In this document: in pieces, positions 23,450 to 34,930 of the stretch
How the letters are laid out: the number at the start of each line of letters is the position of its first letter
Numbering within the stretch: the first letter of the stretch is position 1
NCBI GenBank assembly: GCA_951812925.1
Contig: OX638370.1
Coordinates: forward strand, 106,096,897 to 106,160,896
DNA from: Calliopum simillimum
Taxonomy: Eukaryota > Arthropoda > Insecta > Diptera > Lauxaniidae
Length of the DNA stretch: 64,000 bases
Direction: 5' to 3'
Program-made: the position numbers and the translations under genes
Notes under the pieces: model-generated
Databases searched by the model: none
What the model was told of the DNA's origin: nothing
What the model saw: the letters and a program-made list of their open reading frames with translations, nothing else

Positions 23450-24340
23450 CAGCAGCAGCAGCAGCTACATCAGGAGCGGCAACACATCAACCAAACTTCG
23501 TACTTCGTTCTTAAGTATTAAGAAGCCTAAATATCCCTGCTGACTCATCTGCGCAATTCATCATCATCTTTTTGTGCGAAATTATGCAACAGCAGTGCCA
23601 ACAGAAAATGATAGCAACTGTAGCAACAACAGCAACATCTATTCAGAACAATGGTAACAACGGCAACAACAACAACAACAACTTGCGTAAACAACATAAG
23701 CAACAAAAACCATTTTATTTATTACCAAGTCGACGAGTGGAGTGCGCATTAAAATAAACTGTTTACGTTCGAGGATTTTTTCTTTTCTTGTGTGTGTTTT
23801 TTTTCCTTTTGTTTTATTTTTTATGTACATCCTCCGCTCTGCCAGCCCAGCATTTTACTATTCACAATTTAATACGCTATCCCTCCCTCCCTACCACCTG
23901 CACCCAACACACTTCATCGTCATCGTCATCATCACGCAATCATCTTTTGGTATTCTAAGGATGTTGCATAAGAGTAATTCGAACGATTTCCCTCGAGGTT
24001 CTCGCAGGCTTGCGGAATTTGCTGACGACGGATCATAGTCATTGAAGTTTTTGGTTAGATGAGTCGTCGTCGTATGAATGACTCGAACTGTTGTTGCTGT
24101 TGTTGTGAGTTGCGTTAAGTTGCTACCACTGAATGTCATCGTCTAATAAACTTCACACAAAATTCATTCCGCAAAATGAGAAATTACACACAACAAGCTG
24201 AAGCAGAACAGCAAAAAATACCCCGTATTCACAGTCAGAAGAAATGTATGCAATAAAATCTATTCAAGTGGCAAAGCAGAAATACACTGAGAATATCAAA
24301 AACATTAGAATTATGACATTTTGAAGCATGAGCCACTGAA
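23450..24340. other. CAG/CAA-rich stretch, no gene assigned
   Basis: CAG tract at 23450-23466 and CAA/AAC tracts at 23587-23705. A 61-codon Gln/Asn-rich plus-strand frame spans it (23572-23757), but such tracts are common in fly non-coding DNA and there is no homology or splice support. Confidence 0.4.
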
Positions 24341-24349
24341 GCAAAAGTC

Positions 24350-24890
24350 AAATGCTGGCTTGGATGAAATGAGATGAGATTAAGGGATATGAAAAGAGAT
24401 TAAATAAGATGAAATGAGATGAAGTGAGATAAAGTGAGAAGAACTGAGATGAAACGAGACAAAATTAGATCAAACAAGATGAAACAAAATGGAAAGAAAC
24501 GAGATGAAAATAAGATGAAATGAGATTAAGTGCGATAAAACAAAAAAATCCCACGAATTCCGCTGAAGAGTGTTCTTTATAATATATGTTGCACTTTGGA
24601 TAAAATGAGAAGATATGAGATGAGTTCAGATAAAATGAGATCAAACAAGATGAAACGAAGTGAGATAAAATAAAAAAAAAAATTTGATGAAATGAGATAA
24701 AATGAAAAGAAACAAAATAAAATTAAATGAAATGAGATGACATTTGAAATGAATACAGATATAATGAAATGAGCTAAAAAACCGATATGAAAATTAACAA
24801 AGTGAAATTAGATGAAACAATTTGAAAAGAGATGAAGTGAAATGATATAAAATGAAATAAAACAAACAAAAAAAAAAAAAACAAAATGAG
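24350..24890 (+). repeat. GATGAAATGA-type minisatellite, left part
   Basis: Degenerate repeats of GATGAAATGA/GATAAAATGA (5- and 10-bp spacing) with a short unrelated gap at about 24545-24598. The same repeat resumes at 26563-26622, after an insertion that looks like a dead retrotransposon. Confidence 0.8.
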
Positions 24891-24949
24891 TTGAGATTTG
24901 ATTTTTTTTATTTGAAGACTCTGGATTGCACTGTTACTTAAAAAGATCT

Positions 24950-26530
24950 TTGTACAGCCTCTTTCTTCATCAAAACAGTTCTAGACTTACTATAAAACTC
25001 GTCATTGCCGTGTGACTAATATTAATATTGGATATTCAGATGTAAAATCTCGGCGCAAGTTTTTGAGCCCCTTGACAGAGTCTTCAGGAATCATTGTCTG
25101 CCAGACTCATCTGCTTTAGCTGATAATTAGGTTTACAGTAACCTTACATTATTTTACTGTATATTTTCATATCCTTTCTGCTGAGGCTTAATCTTAACAT
25201 GTTTTGTATTGAGTAATCTTTTCGCATGCCGCATGGCCTTTTTGGATCTCCAGTGGCCGATAAGGCTGTTTCTTCACATTCTCGAATTAAGTTTTTTTTT
25301 AAAGCAGTTGTTCAAAAGGGCTTTTGGCTAATGAAAGTATTGAGGGCGTTCCTCTTGTCAAAGTAATTTTCCCTTTCATTGGCTTCATGTCCCTTGTACC
25401 CTGTAATCCAGATAATAGCCACGTTATTCCTTTTGGATAAAGCTTGAAGAAGTTCAAAACACTCCCAGACAAGCTTTGAGTGTATTGAAAAAGCTATTAA
25501 AGATTTAAGAGTCGTGTGACTGTGCGAATTAATGAATATGTCGGTGCCGGAAGTGCCATGTTCTTGAGCATAACTCTAAAGTGTGGACCTCCGCCTGAAG
25601 TAATGGAAGCTGTTTTTCCCATTGCAACTGTATTTTGCAATCTTGGTTCCACAACTCCAGCCCCTGCGCTGCCGTCTTCAATTTCGAACTAATCAATGAA
25701 CCATAGCTGTGAGCTCTGTTTTATGTTTCAATCATTCTTTTCCGATCAATACGGTCGTTGATGACCACTTTGAAGTTTCTGGAGAAAACAGTCCTTTTAC
25801 CTATCTTATCAAAAACTGTTTGATATGATGTATCCTAGAATATTGTTAAATTGCCTTCTTTCAGTTGATGTTAGTAAGGTGATCTGAGAGCCGCACAGTC
25901 TACTTATTTCTTAACACTAAAACGAAGAGGAGTGAGTTCCATAAACATTGCAAGAGCAACTATCGGAAATGTTTTTAATGCCACTGTGACACCCAAGCAG
26001 GCTACTATTATTATTATATGATTATCTTGTTAAGTTCCTTCTGAGCCCTTACTTGGTCTTATTTTGGCCATCAAGCTAATGAAGCAGAGATGATCATTGG
26101 CACAATGAGAGTTTTGTAAGACCACGCCATAATTTTTGGTCGTAGCACGCATATTTTACCATACATCAGTGACATCCAAAGCCTATACCTACGCGCACTT
26201 TAGCTTTTGTGCTTAAAAGCTTTTCATATAGTAGTTGTGTAAATCTGCGTCACTCGCTTATTGCATATGCAAAATATAAAAAAGCTTTTAGTGAGCTTTT
26301 ATACATTGACGAAATGGGGTAGTATTGAGTTCGGTTATCACTGCCAAACAGCTTTTGATAAGCATATGTTATCCTTAAAGCTTTTTTTATAATGTAATTT
26401 GATGACTATTCCAAGTAAGTTAAAGATTACTCCCAAACATTTCATATCCTCGGAAACCGTTAGAACCGTTTCCTCACGAGCTTAAAGCTCCCTGGTTTAG
26501 CTTTCTCCTCCTAATCTTTTTGAGTTTTCC
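24950..26530 (-). pseudogene. Dead non-LTR retrotransposon: reverse transcriptase end and RNase H
   Basis: On the minus strand, from high to low coordinates: MKCLGVIFNLL near 26450 resembles the 'YLG' motif that closes LINE reverse transcriptases; KTLIVPMIISASLAW near 26120 resembles the following thumb region; LPLLQAEVHTLELCS near 25600, SKLVWECFELLQAL near 25470 and NVAIIWITGYKGHEANE near 25400 are the RNase H domain (W-x-x-G-H-x-x-NE). Frames are broken by several shifts and stops. Jockey/R1-like clades carry this RT plus RNase H order. The insertion splits the GATGAAAT minisatellite. Confidence 0.7.
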
Positions 26531-26559
26531 CTTTCTAATTATTGCTTCATCAAAGAAAA

Positions 26560-26625
26560 AGATAAAATAAGATGAAATGAGGTATAATTGAAAATAAAAC
26601 TAACTGAAATGAGACAGGATAACTT
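26560..26625 (+). repeat. GATGAAATGA-type minisatellite, right remnant
   Basis: AAGATGAAATGAGG and CTGAAATGAGACAGG continue the repeat seen at 24350-24890. Confidence 0.6.
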
Positions 26626-26653
26626 TGACCAGAGTACATCTTAATTTTTGCAG

Positions 26654-26890
26654 TGTACACGCAAAAAATTTCATAGAGCATACAACTCTGCCGCTTCTAC
26701 TGCTGTCAAATTGAAGATGGCGCGCGCAAAAGGACGCCATATTAATTCACAACGTTTTATGTATTTGGCAAAGCGTCAAGTTTTAGCTCAGCTCATTAAA
26801 TGGCAAAACGAAATTTTGGAATTGTGCCTGAGTGCGCCCACGCCAAAGGTTATAAAGAATAGAAGTAAAAAAAAACCCAAAATCAACTAA
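26654..26890 (+). CDS. Possible terminal exon of an unknown small basic protein
   Basis: A clean acceptor (ttaatttttgcag) is followed by 78 codons and TAA. The reading is lysine/arginine-rich with ordinary composition and no low complexity until the tail: CTRKKFHRAYNSAASTAVKL, then RFMYLAKRQVLAQLIKWQNE, ending KNRSKKKPKIN. GC content is above its flanks, and AATAAA follows 85 bp downstream. I do not recognise the protein, and no upstream exon was found. Chance or an old transposon-derived exon remain possible. Confidence 0.35.
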   Translation, partial: CTRKKFHRAYNSAASTAVKLKMARAKGRHINSQRFMYLAKRQVLAQLIKWQNEILELCLSAPTPKVIKNRSKKKPKIN

Positions 26891-26899
26891 ATTATATAA

Positions 26900-27635
26900 A
26901 AATAAGGACAGGGAAAAGGAAACAAGTGCTGCTGCAAGAGATGAATAAGTGGTGCTGTTACTCTATAAAAAAAAAATAAAAATTGAAATAGCTACGCGCA
27001 CAATTTCACTTTTAATCGTAGCCAAGAGCCGCGAGAAATTTAATTTACGAGTGATTGATTACATCAATTCAATGTAATGTCCTTGCCACTTGTTTGTCTG
27101 TGTTTCTATTGTATATCGTGTTCTTGTGCTCCTTAGTTCTTGTTACTTACTGCGCTTGCTGCGTTTTGTCGCTTTTATTTTGTTTCATTTTTTTATTCTT
27201 GATTCCTTTGCTGTGTGTTTGTTTTCTTTTCAATTTACAGAGTATTCTAGTGAATCTCATTCATTTCATTCATTTGTTTGTCCCTGTTGGTTGCTGCGCT
27301 GATGTCCTTGCAAGCATCTTTAGTTACATCTCTTGCTTGGCTTTGCTTGATTCATACTTTGCAAAAGCATTCAATAAGCGAATTCCTTTTGTGCGAAAGA
27401 ATAACTGGGGCCAACTTTAAAATGAGTGAAAGAAATGGGAGGAAAAAAATATAGCAAAGCATACTTTAGGGCGCAGCATATGAGCAGCGCATTAGAGATG
27501 GTAAAAAAAAGTATGAATGGATTTTAGTGCTTAACTTGGATTTAAAATGTGATCAGCTGTAGCACAGACTGAAGAATTACTTTATTGATCAACTTTTTTT
27601 GATCAATTGCCTCCAGCGCAACTCTTTTGTCTATA
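26900..27635. other. TTG/TTTC-rich stretch, no gene assigned
   Basis: A 121-codon hydrophobic plus-strand frame (27055-27420) is made of Leu/Phe/Cys from pyrimidine-rich DNA, with no domain and no helix pattern typical of a transporter. I leave it unannotated. Confidence 0.4.
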
Positions 27636-27639
27636 GTTA

Positions 27640-27830
27640 AGCTGAAATGGTAGGCACACTCAACACTATTATCCAGGAATCCGGGTGTAAGAATGTAGAA
27701 GGGAGTAACAAGGCGGACAAATTGGGCTTATTTTGAAGCTTTTCTGCACATATCTATGGAGTTACTGGCTTAGAATTACCCATTGAAGATTCTGCGTAAG
27801 TCAACGCTGCGACTTATTCTTGGTGCCACA
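27640..27830 (+). pseudogene. LINE RNase H fragment
   Basis: The frame IQESGCKNVEGSNKADKLG near 27674-27730 resembles the RNase H ending of non-LTR elements (P-G-H-x-x-x-x-G-N-E-x-A-D), with His, Glu and Leu changed. Short and shifted; no RT part attached. Confidence 0.4.
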
Positions 27831-27893
27831 TATTTTGTGACACATTTATTCGACACATTTTTCGACACTTTTTTTTTGCGACTTTTTTCAGTA
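27826..27893. repeat. Stray copy of the 4.1-5.35 kb satellite unit
   Basis: GTGACACATTTATTCGACAC, ATTTTTCGACACTTTTTTTT and TGCGAC: two to three units of the satellite at 4085-5352, about 22.5 kb away. Confidence 0.75.
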
Positions 27894-27955
27894 CATTAAG
27901 AGCTATTTTCATAAAATTTAATAAGTAGGTAAGTGAGGAACGTGGATACCATATT

Positions 27956-29190
27956 GATAGTTTTCTGGGACACCCAAAGGTTCCCGAAGATCACCCGATG
28001 GCTTGATTTTTAAAATGAAGAATATTTAGGTATACTAGAAAGAAAACATTCATCGCGTACTATCAATTGATAGTTTTCTGGAACACCTGAAAGTTTCCGA
28101 AGATCACCCAAAAGCTTCGTACTTAAAACAAAGAGTTTTTAGGTATACTAGAGGAAAAAAATCCATGTAGAACTATCAACTAGAAAAATTTCTAGGTATA
28201 CTAGAGGAAAAACATTCATGTAGGACTAACAACTAGTCATAACTGATAGTTTTCTGGAACACTCGAAGATCACTTGAAGGTTTTGTATTTAAAACGAAGA
28301 ATTTCTAAGTATACTAGAGGGAAAACATCCATTTAAGACTATCAACTAGCCTTAACTGATAGTTTTCTGGGCCATTCGAAGGTTTCCAAGGATCAGCCGA
28401 AGTCTTTGTACTTGAAAAGAAAAATTTCCAGGCTTTCAAGACGAAAAACTTCCATGTACACCCGAAGGTTTCATAATTAAAACGAAGAATTTCTAACTAT
28501 ACTAGAGGGAAAACATTCATTGCGAACTATCAACTGGCCTTAATTGATAGTTTTATAGGACACTCGAAAGTTCCAGAAGATCACCTGAAGGCTTCATACA
28601 TAAAACAAAGAATTTCTAGATACACTAGAGTAAAAACGTCCATGTAAGACTATTTACTAGTCTTAATTGATAGTTTTCTGGGTCACCCAAAAGCTCCCGA
28701 AGGCTTCATATTTAACACGAGGAGTTTCTAGATATATTAGAGGGAAAACATCTATGGCGGACTATCAATTAGCCTTAACAGATAAGTTTCCGGGACACCC
28801 GAAGGTTTCCGAAGATCACCCGAAGGCTTCATAGTCAAAACAAAGAATATCTTGATATACTAGAGGGCAAATGAAAAAATATCAACAAACGTTAATTGAT
28901 AAATTGCCTGTTGTACCCAATGGTTCCCGAGGGTCATTATTCGAGGCTTCAGATTCAAAAAGAATAATATCTTTGTATACTAGAGGAAAAGCTTTAATTG
29001 ATTCATTTCCTGCTAAATACGAAGGTTACCGATTGTCACACGAAGGCTTCATGGTCAGAACAAAAAATGTCTAGATATGCTAGAGGAAAAACATTCATAA
29101 CGGACTTTCAACAAGCTTTAATTGATTCATTTCTTTGGATACCCGAGGATGACCCGAAGACTTCTTAGTTAAAATGAAGATTATCTAGAC
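27956..29190 (+). repeat. Tandem array, unit about 113-124 bp, ten copies
   Basis: The block GATAGTTTTCTGGGACACCC, GAAGATCACCCGAAGGCTTC, AGGTATACTAGAGGRAAAAC and CATGTAGGACTATCAACTAG repeats. Starts are at 27956, 28069, 28245, 28358, 28546, 28669, 28781, 28898, 29000 and 29124; two intervals (176 and 188) include extra partial units. Copies toward the right are more diverged. Each unit carries GATAGT near its start and ACTATC near its end, so ends could pair. Not coding. Confidence 0.85.
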
Positions 29191-29199
29191 AATATTTTT

Positions 29200-30500
29200 A
29201 TTTGTTCTTCTCTATCTTTAGACAGCTCCTTTATCTTACAGTCCATCCATTCCTTTTGTTCATTATCCTGTCATAAAAGGCCATATTGTCCAGCGCAATT
29301 ATACGGCAATGACATTTCTTAACAAACAGCATAAGTATCTTTCAAATGGAATAATCGTCGATATCACAGCACAGCACTACGTCTCGTATGTTTATAGTTC
29401 CATGCTTTCATTTCCGTTTTATGGCGTTTTTCATTCGATTCTCATGCAAACGGCGAGCGAATATGTTTCGCAAATTAAATCCGTTTTATTTTTCTTTTAC
29501 TGCTGCCAATTCTCTTTATTTTCCGTTCTTTTTTTCTTTTTGTTTCTTTTGCTTTTTGCTTTTATGCCATATCATCACTTGACGCCTTTGTTTCTTTATT
29601 GTCAAATTAAAAGCAAATTCAAATTTGTAAATGCTTTTTTGTGCCTTGGACCTTTTTGAATGATGAAGAAGCAGCAACTGCGCCACCATTTTTTTCTGTT
29701 TTTTCTATCATGAGAGAGAGGGGGGAATTCTTGTCTTTTGTTGTGAAATTTTTTTATTAAAAGTTGCCGTGGCATCCAGTTGAAATATGTTTTGTCGTAC
29801 ATTTACAGTTTACGTCCGTATGTCACGTGACGTTGTTGTTGTTATTGTTCTTGTTGTTTAAAGGCTGTCACCTATAAATCACGACATACGGTTTTTTTTT
29901 TTTCGAAATGTTGCTCTGCTTTGCTTCTGCAGCGACATAAATTCATCGCATGCAATTCGTTGGCGCAAATTAATTTGGTCATCTTTTATTAAATGCAGAG
30001 AGGGTGAGAGAGAAAAAGCGAGGATGAAGTAGACAGAGATGAGCCCAGCAAATTCAGTTAAATGTGCGTTACTCAATAAGTTAAGGAGATGTGCTGCTTT
30101 CGTTCAATAAATAAAGTAATGAAATATTTCATTATGTTGCTCTTTTATTGCCTGCATTGCGTCAATGTAATGAAATTTTTTTCTTTTTTATAAAATAATT
30201 TATTTATTGTGTTGTGTTGTACTTGTAAGAGAAGTTGAAATAAATGCCGGAATATGATTCTAGTTGTCACTGAAGATTCATGGATAGTTTTAAGCAAATG
30301 TTTGAAATGAACCGTGTGTGTTTTTCATATCGAATATTGATATAATGAATTGGAAATATAATTAACGCCTTTTAGATCTACATTACAGCCATTGAAAAGC
30401 AAAAATTTTGCATCTTATATAAAGAAATAATCATTCAGTATAGCGAAAAAATCATTCGATATTAGGTACGAACACTTTTCGTTTATGGAATAATTATTGC
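29200..30500. other. Pyrimidine-rich non-coding stretch
   Basis: Open frames on the plus strand (29309-29659) are driven by CTTT-rich sequence. No domain or splice support. Confidence 0.4.
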
Positions 30501-30517
30501 AATTATGCTAATCTTTC

Positions 30518-31334
30518 ATGTGCGTGAAGTAAGCCCTGCTTTAGTGGAATTTCCCGAAAAAAAAAAAAATTGTGCCGGGGTGTGCTCGACTTGTGCTGCG
30601 TTGTACCTTATTGGAAATCAAAATCAGTCGAATAGTATAGATTTTAAGGGGAGGTCCTTTTTTGGTGTATGCGAAGTTAGCCCTGGTAGGACCTCCCCAT
30701 AAAATCTATTTTTTTCCAATACGGTACAACGTAGCACAAGTGGAGCACACCCCGGCACAACTTTTTTTTCGGGAAATTCCACAAAACTTCGTATTCACCA
30801 AAAAAAGGACCTACCCATAAAATCTATACTATTGGACCGATTTTGATTTCCAATACGGCACGACGCAGCACAAGTCGAGCACATCCCGGCACAAGTTTTT
30901 TTTCGGGAAATTCTACAAAAGCAGAGCTAACTTCGCACAAAAAAAAGGACCTCACTATAAAAAGTGAACCCTTGGACCGATTTTGATTTCCAATATGGTA
31001 CAACGCAGCACAAGTGGAGCACACCCCGGAACAACTTTTTTTTTCGGGAAATTCCACAACACTTCGTATTCACCAAAAAATGGACCTCCCCATAAAATCT
31101 ATACTATAAGACCGATTTTGGTTTCCAATACGGCACAACGCAGCACAAGTCGAGTACATCCCTGCACAACTTTTTTTTTCGGGAAATTCCACAAAAGCAG
31201 GGCTAACTTCGCACACAAAAAAAGGACCTCCCCATGAAAAGTGAACCCTTGGATTTCCAATACGGCACAACGCGGCACAAGTGGAGCACACCCCGGCAAA
31301 ACTTTTTTTTTCAGGAAATTCCACAAAAGCACAT
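30518..31334. mobile_element. FB-like foldback element with 9-bp target duplication
   Basis: TAATCTTTC flanks the element on both sides (30509-30517 and 31335-31343). The ends are ATGTGC / GCACAT inverted. Inside, a unit of about 120-140 bp (GGACCTCCCCATAAAATCTA, GATTTCCAATACGGYACAAC, GCAGCACAAGTSGAGCACA, CGGGAAATTCCACAAAA) occurs once in inverse orientation (30518-30690) and about five times in direct orientation to 31334. Foldback (FB) elements of Drosophila have tandemly repeated inverted ends and make 9-bp duplications, which fits. No transposase. Frames reading MEFPEKKSCAGVCSTCAAL are by-products of the unit. Confidence 0.85.
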
Positions 31335-31458
31335 TAATCTTTCAACTTATGGCAGAACATCTTCATAAACTGCACAATTCAGTAAGACAATAAGATTCAC
31401 AATATATTTTTCAATAAATACTTCAAAACAGTGAGTTTTACCTTACAAAATACGATAT

Positions 31459-31650
31459 ATTGCGCAATATTTTACACAATATAGTGTGCAATATTTTATA
31501 GAATATATTGCACAATATTTAATACAATATATTGCACAATATTTTATACAATATATTGCGCAATATTGAACACAATATAGTGCGCAATATTTTACACAGT
31601 ATATTGCGCAATAATTTATACAGTATATTGCGCAATATTTTACACACGAT
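31459..31650. repeat. Exact 24-bp tandem array of ATTGCGCAAT palindromes
   Basis: Eight units in perfect 24-bp register (31459, 31483, 31507, 31531, 31555, 31579, 31603, 31627), consensus ATTGCGCAATATTTTACACA plus ATAT. The 10-bp core ATTGCGCAAT (or ATTGCACAAT) is self-complementary or nearly so and equals the textbook C/EBP binding palindrome. Isolated cores follow at about 32010, 32065 and 36779. Related to the 12-bp arrays at 10813 and 12308. Confidence 0.9.
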
Positions 31651-31659
31651 ACTTAATAA

Positions 31660-33770
31660 ATCAAAATATCTAACGTATATTATCCTAATTCTATAAGCTT
31701 GAGAAAATTCGAGAAAAAAGAATTAAAGCTGCCTCTGTGATTTGACTTCTCAAATTTTAGAATCATACACAGATAGTGAAATTGCTCTTGCTGACCAATA
31801 GCCCAAAGCGAACTGTTTGTCTTTATGTCGTTCAATTGGAAATCATTTTTCGTCAATAGAGACATAAACGCCGCAGCTCTAATGATGCAGGAAATAATAA
31901 CATGGGGTATGTGGTCCTACATACATACCCTCTTAAAAAGCTTGCTTTTAACACACTTGGATTACTGAGACTTGCCGACAGGTTCAAAATGGAAGCTTTC
32001 ACAATAAATTGCGCAATATATTTTCAAACAGCTCGAACAAATGATTTGCTCAGAAAATTGCTCAATTAAATATTGCGCAGTTTTTAATATTAATATTTTT
32101 TGATTATTTCTTTAATTTTGCATAAATTGCACATTTTGCAAATATGGCTACCTACTTCTTCACTATATTTGATTCTCATATCAGAAAACCCTATCTCAGA
32201 ATTGTTATGCCATGCATTTTGTGAAGTTTCAAGTTTGCATTTAATTTTCTTTCTTTTGCAAATAAATCTTTTGACGTTTAAAATTGAAATATTTCCTTAA
32301 AGAAGTTTTTTTTTTTTTTCTTTCCTTCACAAACTTAACACTTCATCAAAATCCAAGAAAATTTATGCAAAGCAGCGTTGCAAATTTATGCAGTACCCAC
32401 ATGCCAAGCGAGTATAAGAAAACGTTGCAGCAAAAGTAAATTAACGGTACGTTGCACAGTGTGTGCATTTGAATAAAAGTAAAGCAACATCCGTATATAC
32501 TTATTTGAAAAAAGAAATTGTTTCCCCACATAATTTTCCAAAAGAACTTCAATAAAATTTTCCATATTATTTTGAAACAATTTGGATTAGCAATTCTATA
32601 TTTTCTTGAGAATATATTGAGTTCAATAATAAATTAAGATTTTTCCAGTTTAATCCCATTGTCAACTTTTTTGCATTGAATGCACTGAAAAGTCAGTCGA
32701 AAGTTGAAAGTTGCCTTAAAATGTCATTGCGCTGGGCAGCGAAGAAGAAAAACAAAAAAAAAAAATGGCCATAAAAAAAGAAAGCAAGAAAAGTAAGTCA
32801 AAAATGCTAAGAAAGGTAATAGTTTTCAATGCAACGGTTAAAAATTTCTCAATTATGCAAATTGTAAAGTTTAACACCTTTGGAAAGTTGATGTTCTCCA
32901 TCCGGCGGCAACGGAACGTCATGGTGTTGGAAAATTGGCATAGAAAATGGCAATAAGAAATTATTATTATTTTTTTATTGTTGTAGCTATTTAAAGATAT
33001 TAAACTTTAAAGCAGCGATAAAGAAAGCTAGTTCTAAGCAGAAACCGCGAATCAAGATTTCATTATTTGAATTTATAAAAAAATATTTTCGTGAATCAAG
33101 AATTTTTGTGCATAAGTAAGTAGAAGTAGAAAATGCTATCCAACATATCCACATATTATTGTTATTCTCTACGCTCTTCAGAAATGAAAAAGGTTGCTTT
33201 AGACCACAATTTGAGACTGCTCAAAATTTAGAATATCGAACTCTATTTCCTGGATATCTCGACTACTTAGCAAACTTGAAAAACGTGAAATTTTTTACAT
33301 TTTTAGGCGATGCATTTTTTTTGTTTCAGTGTTTCCGGAAAAAATTACAGCCAAGCCAATTTACTGAAATAGTTCTTCTGAAACATAAAATATCGGAATC
33401 AAAGAATTTTTCATAAATACATGTGCGAACGGAGCTTAATGAACGATTTGGCAGCACTGACAAAACGAATGAGACTTGAACGAAACAAACATGACGAAAA
33501 GATTTTGAGAAAACTGAGAACCCAACTGGAAAAGACGTGCTTCAAAAACCCCATTGTGCAAGTGCTTCAAAATTTTTATGGGGACAAGCGCTTTTAAAGT
33601 GCTTGGTTCAGAAGCGCTTGAAATTTATCCTTTTGGGAAACAAAAGTTGAGTTAAGTGGTTGTTGAAAAGTTGAAATAGCAAATTTACTATTCGTTTAGT
33701 TCTAGGATTAATAAAATGGTCTTCGGCCAAATTTTAAGATATTTTAAGAGATTTTTTCTGGAAAGAAGAC
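31660..33770. other. AT-rich non-coding DNA
   Basis: Scattered ATTGCGCAAT-like cores near 32010-32070. A 63-codon basic frame at 32765-32956 has no support beyond being open. Confidence 0.45.
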
Positions 33771-33779
33771 ATAACGTGT

Positions 33780-34930
33780 GGATCAAATCAACACCCTCAG
33801 AATAATTGTCGAACAATCATGAGAGTGGCGTGCTGCACTTCAACTTGTCTTCGTAGACTATAGCACTGCCTTCGACACGTCTCCCGAGAAAACATCTGGG
33901 TTTCACTGTAACGAAGGGGTATTGCCGCAATGGCCATAAACTTAGTACGTGCACAATATGAAGGCTTTAAGTGCAGTGTGTTACACAACGGGTTGTTGTC
34001 ACCGACATTCACCACTACTTCAGGCGTACGGCAGGGGTGACTACTATCACCATCACTCTTCCCTATCGTTTTTGATGATATCCTAGATAAAGCTCTTAAT
34101 ATGGCCAAAAGGGGTATCCAATGGAACTTTACCGAACATCTGGAAGATCTCGACTACGCTGACGATATCTGCCTCTTATCGTCCAAACATTCAGAGATGC
34201 AAAGCAAAATTGAAGACCTTGTCTTGAAATCACAGAAAGGCAGCCTAAAAATCAACGTTTCCAAGACTAAAAGCATGAAGTTAAACGCAAACCGGGATGA
34301 TATCACGTTTAGAACTGGCAGTGATGACATCGGAAACGTCGATAGCTTCACGTATTTAGGCAGCATTATCTCCATGGATGGTAGAGCAAAAGAGGATATC
34401 AACTAAGGAATAGCAAATGCAAAAGGCGCGTTTGCTCAACTGAACAAAATATGGTCTTCTTCCGTTATATCCACCAAAATGAAAGTGCGCATTTTTGATT
34501 GGAGTGTGAAATCGGTTTTGTTATATGGCTTGTTACTGAACAACTAACGAACAAGCTCCAAGAATTCGTCATTAAATGCTTAAGGCATATATTTAAGATT
34601 TGGTGGCCTCGCACTATATCAAATGCCGAGCTACATCAAAAATGCAATTAGAGGGCTGTAGCAAATGAGGTCAATCTGCGCAAATGGGGATGGATTAGTC
34701 ACACTCTCCTTAAACCACACAGCGAAGTTTGTCGCCAGGCTCTTGTGTGGAATCCACAAGGCAGTAGAGCACATGGTAGACCCAAAACCTACTGGAAAAG
34801 GTCGCTGGAAAAGGAAATCCAAGAATCGGGAAAGTTGTGGCAAGAGATCAAAGTCATTGCAAGGGATCGCAACGAATGGAGATGTTACACATGGCTCTAT
34901 GCTCCTCCTAGGAGTTAAAGGAGAATACAT
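33780..34930 (+). pseudogene. Dead non-LTR retrotransposon: reverse transcriptase and C-terminal region, 5' truncated
   Basis: Pieces in three frames follow the RT order. VDYSTAFDT (near 33855) holds the first catalytic Asp region; LLSPSLFPIVFDDIL (near 34055) precedes DLDYADDICLLSS with the catalytic YADD at 34155-34166; then KINVSKTKSMKLN and SFTYLGSIIS. After a stop at 34404 come KMKVRIFDW.VKSVLLYG, LRKWGWISHTLLKP, RQALVWNPQGSRAHGRPKTY and RDRNEWRCY. The KWxWIGHTL..WNPQG..GRP tail is typical of an endonuclease-RT LINE group in many animals. At least four breaks make it inactive. It ends near a TACATACATTACATA tail at about 34928. Confidence 0.85.

Noticed and set aside
23572..23757. Gln/Asn-rich 61-codon frame as a possible exon
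   Set aside because: CAA/AAC microsatellites of this kind are common in fly introns; no splice evidence.
27055..27420. 121-codon hydrophobic frame resembling a membrane protein
   Set aside because: Driven by TTG/TTT/TGT-rich sequence; no helix-loop pattern, no homology, no supporting splice sites.
29309..29659. 116-codon plus-strand frame
   Set aside because: CTTT-rich low complexity; no recognised domain.
30824..31332. Cys-containing frames reading FPEKKSCAGVCSTCAAL
   Set aside because: Products of the tandem unit of the FB-like element; the same peptide appears once per unit.
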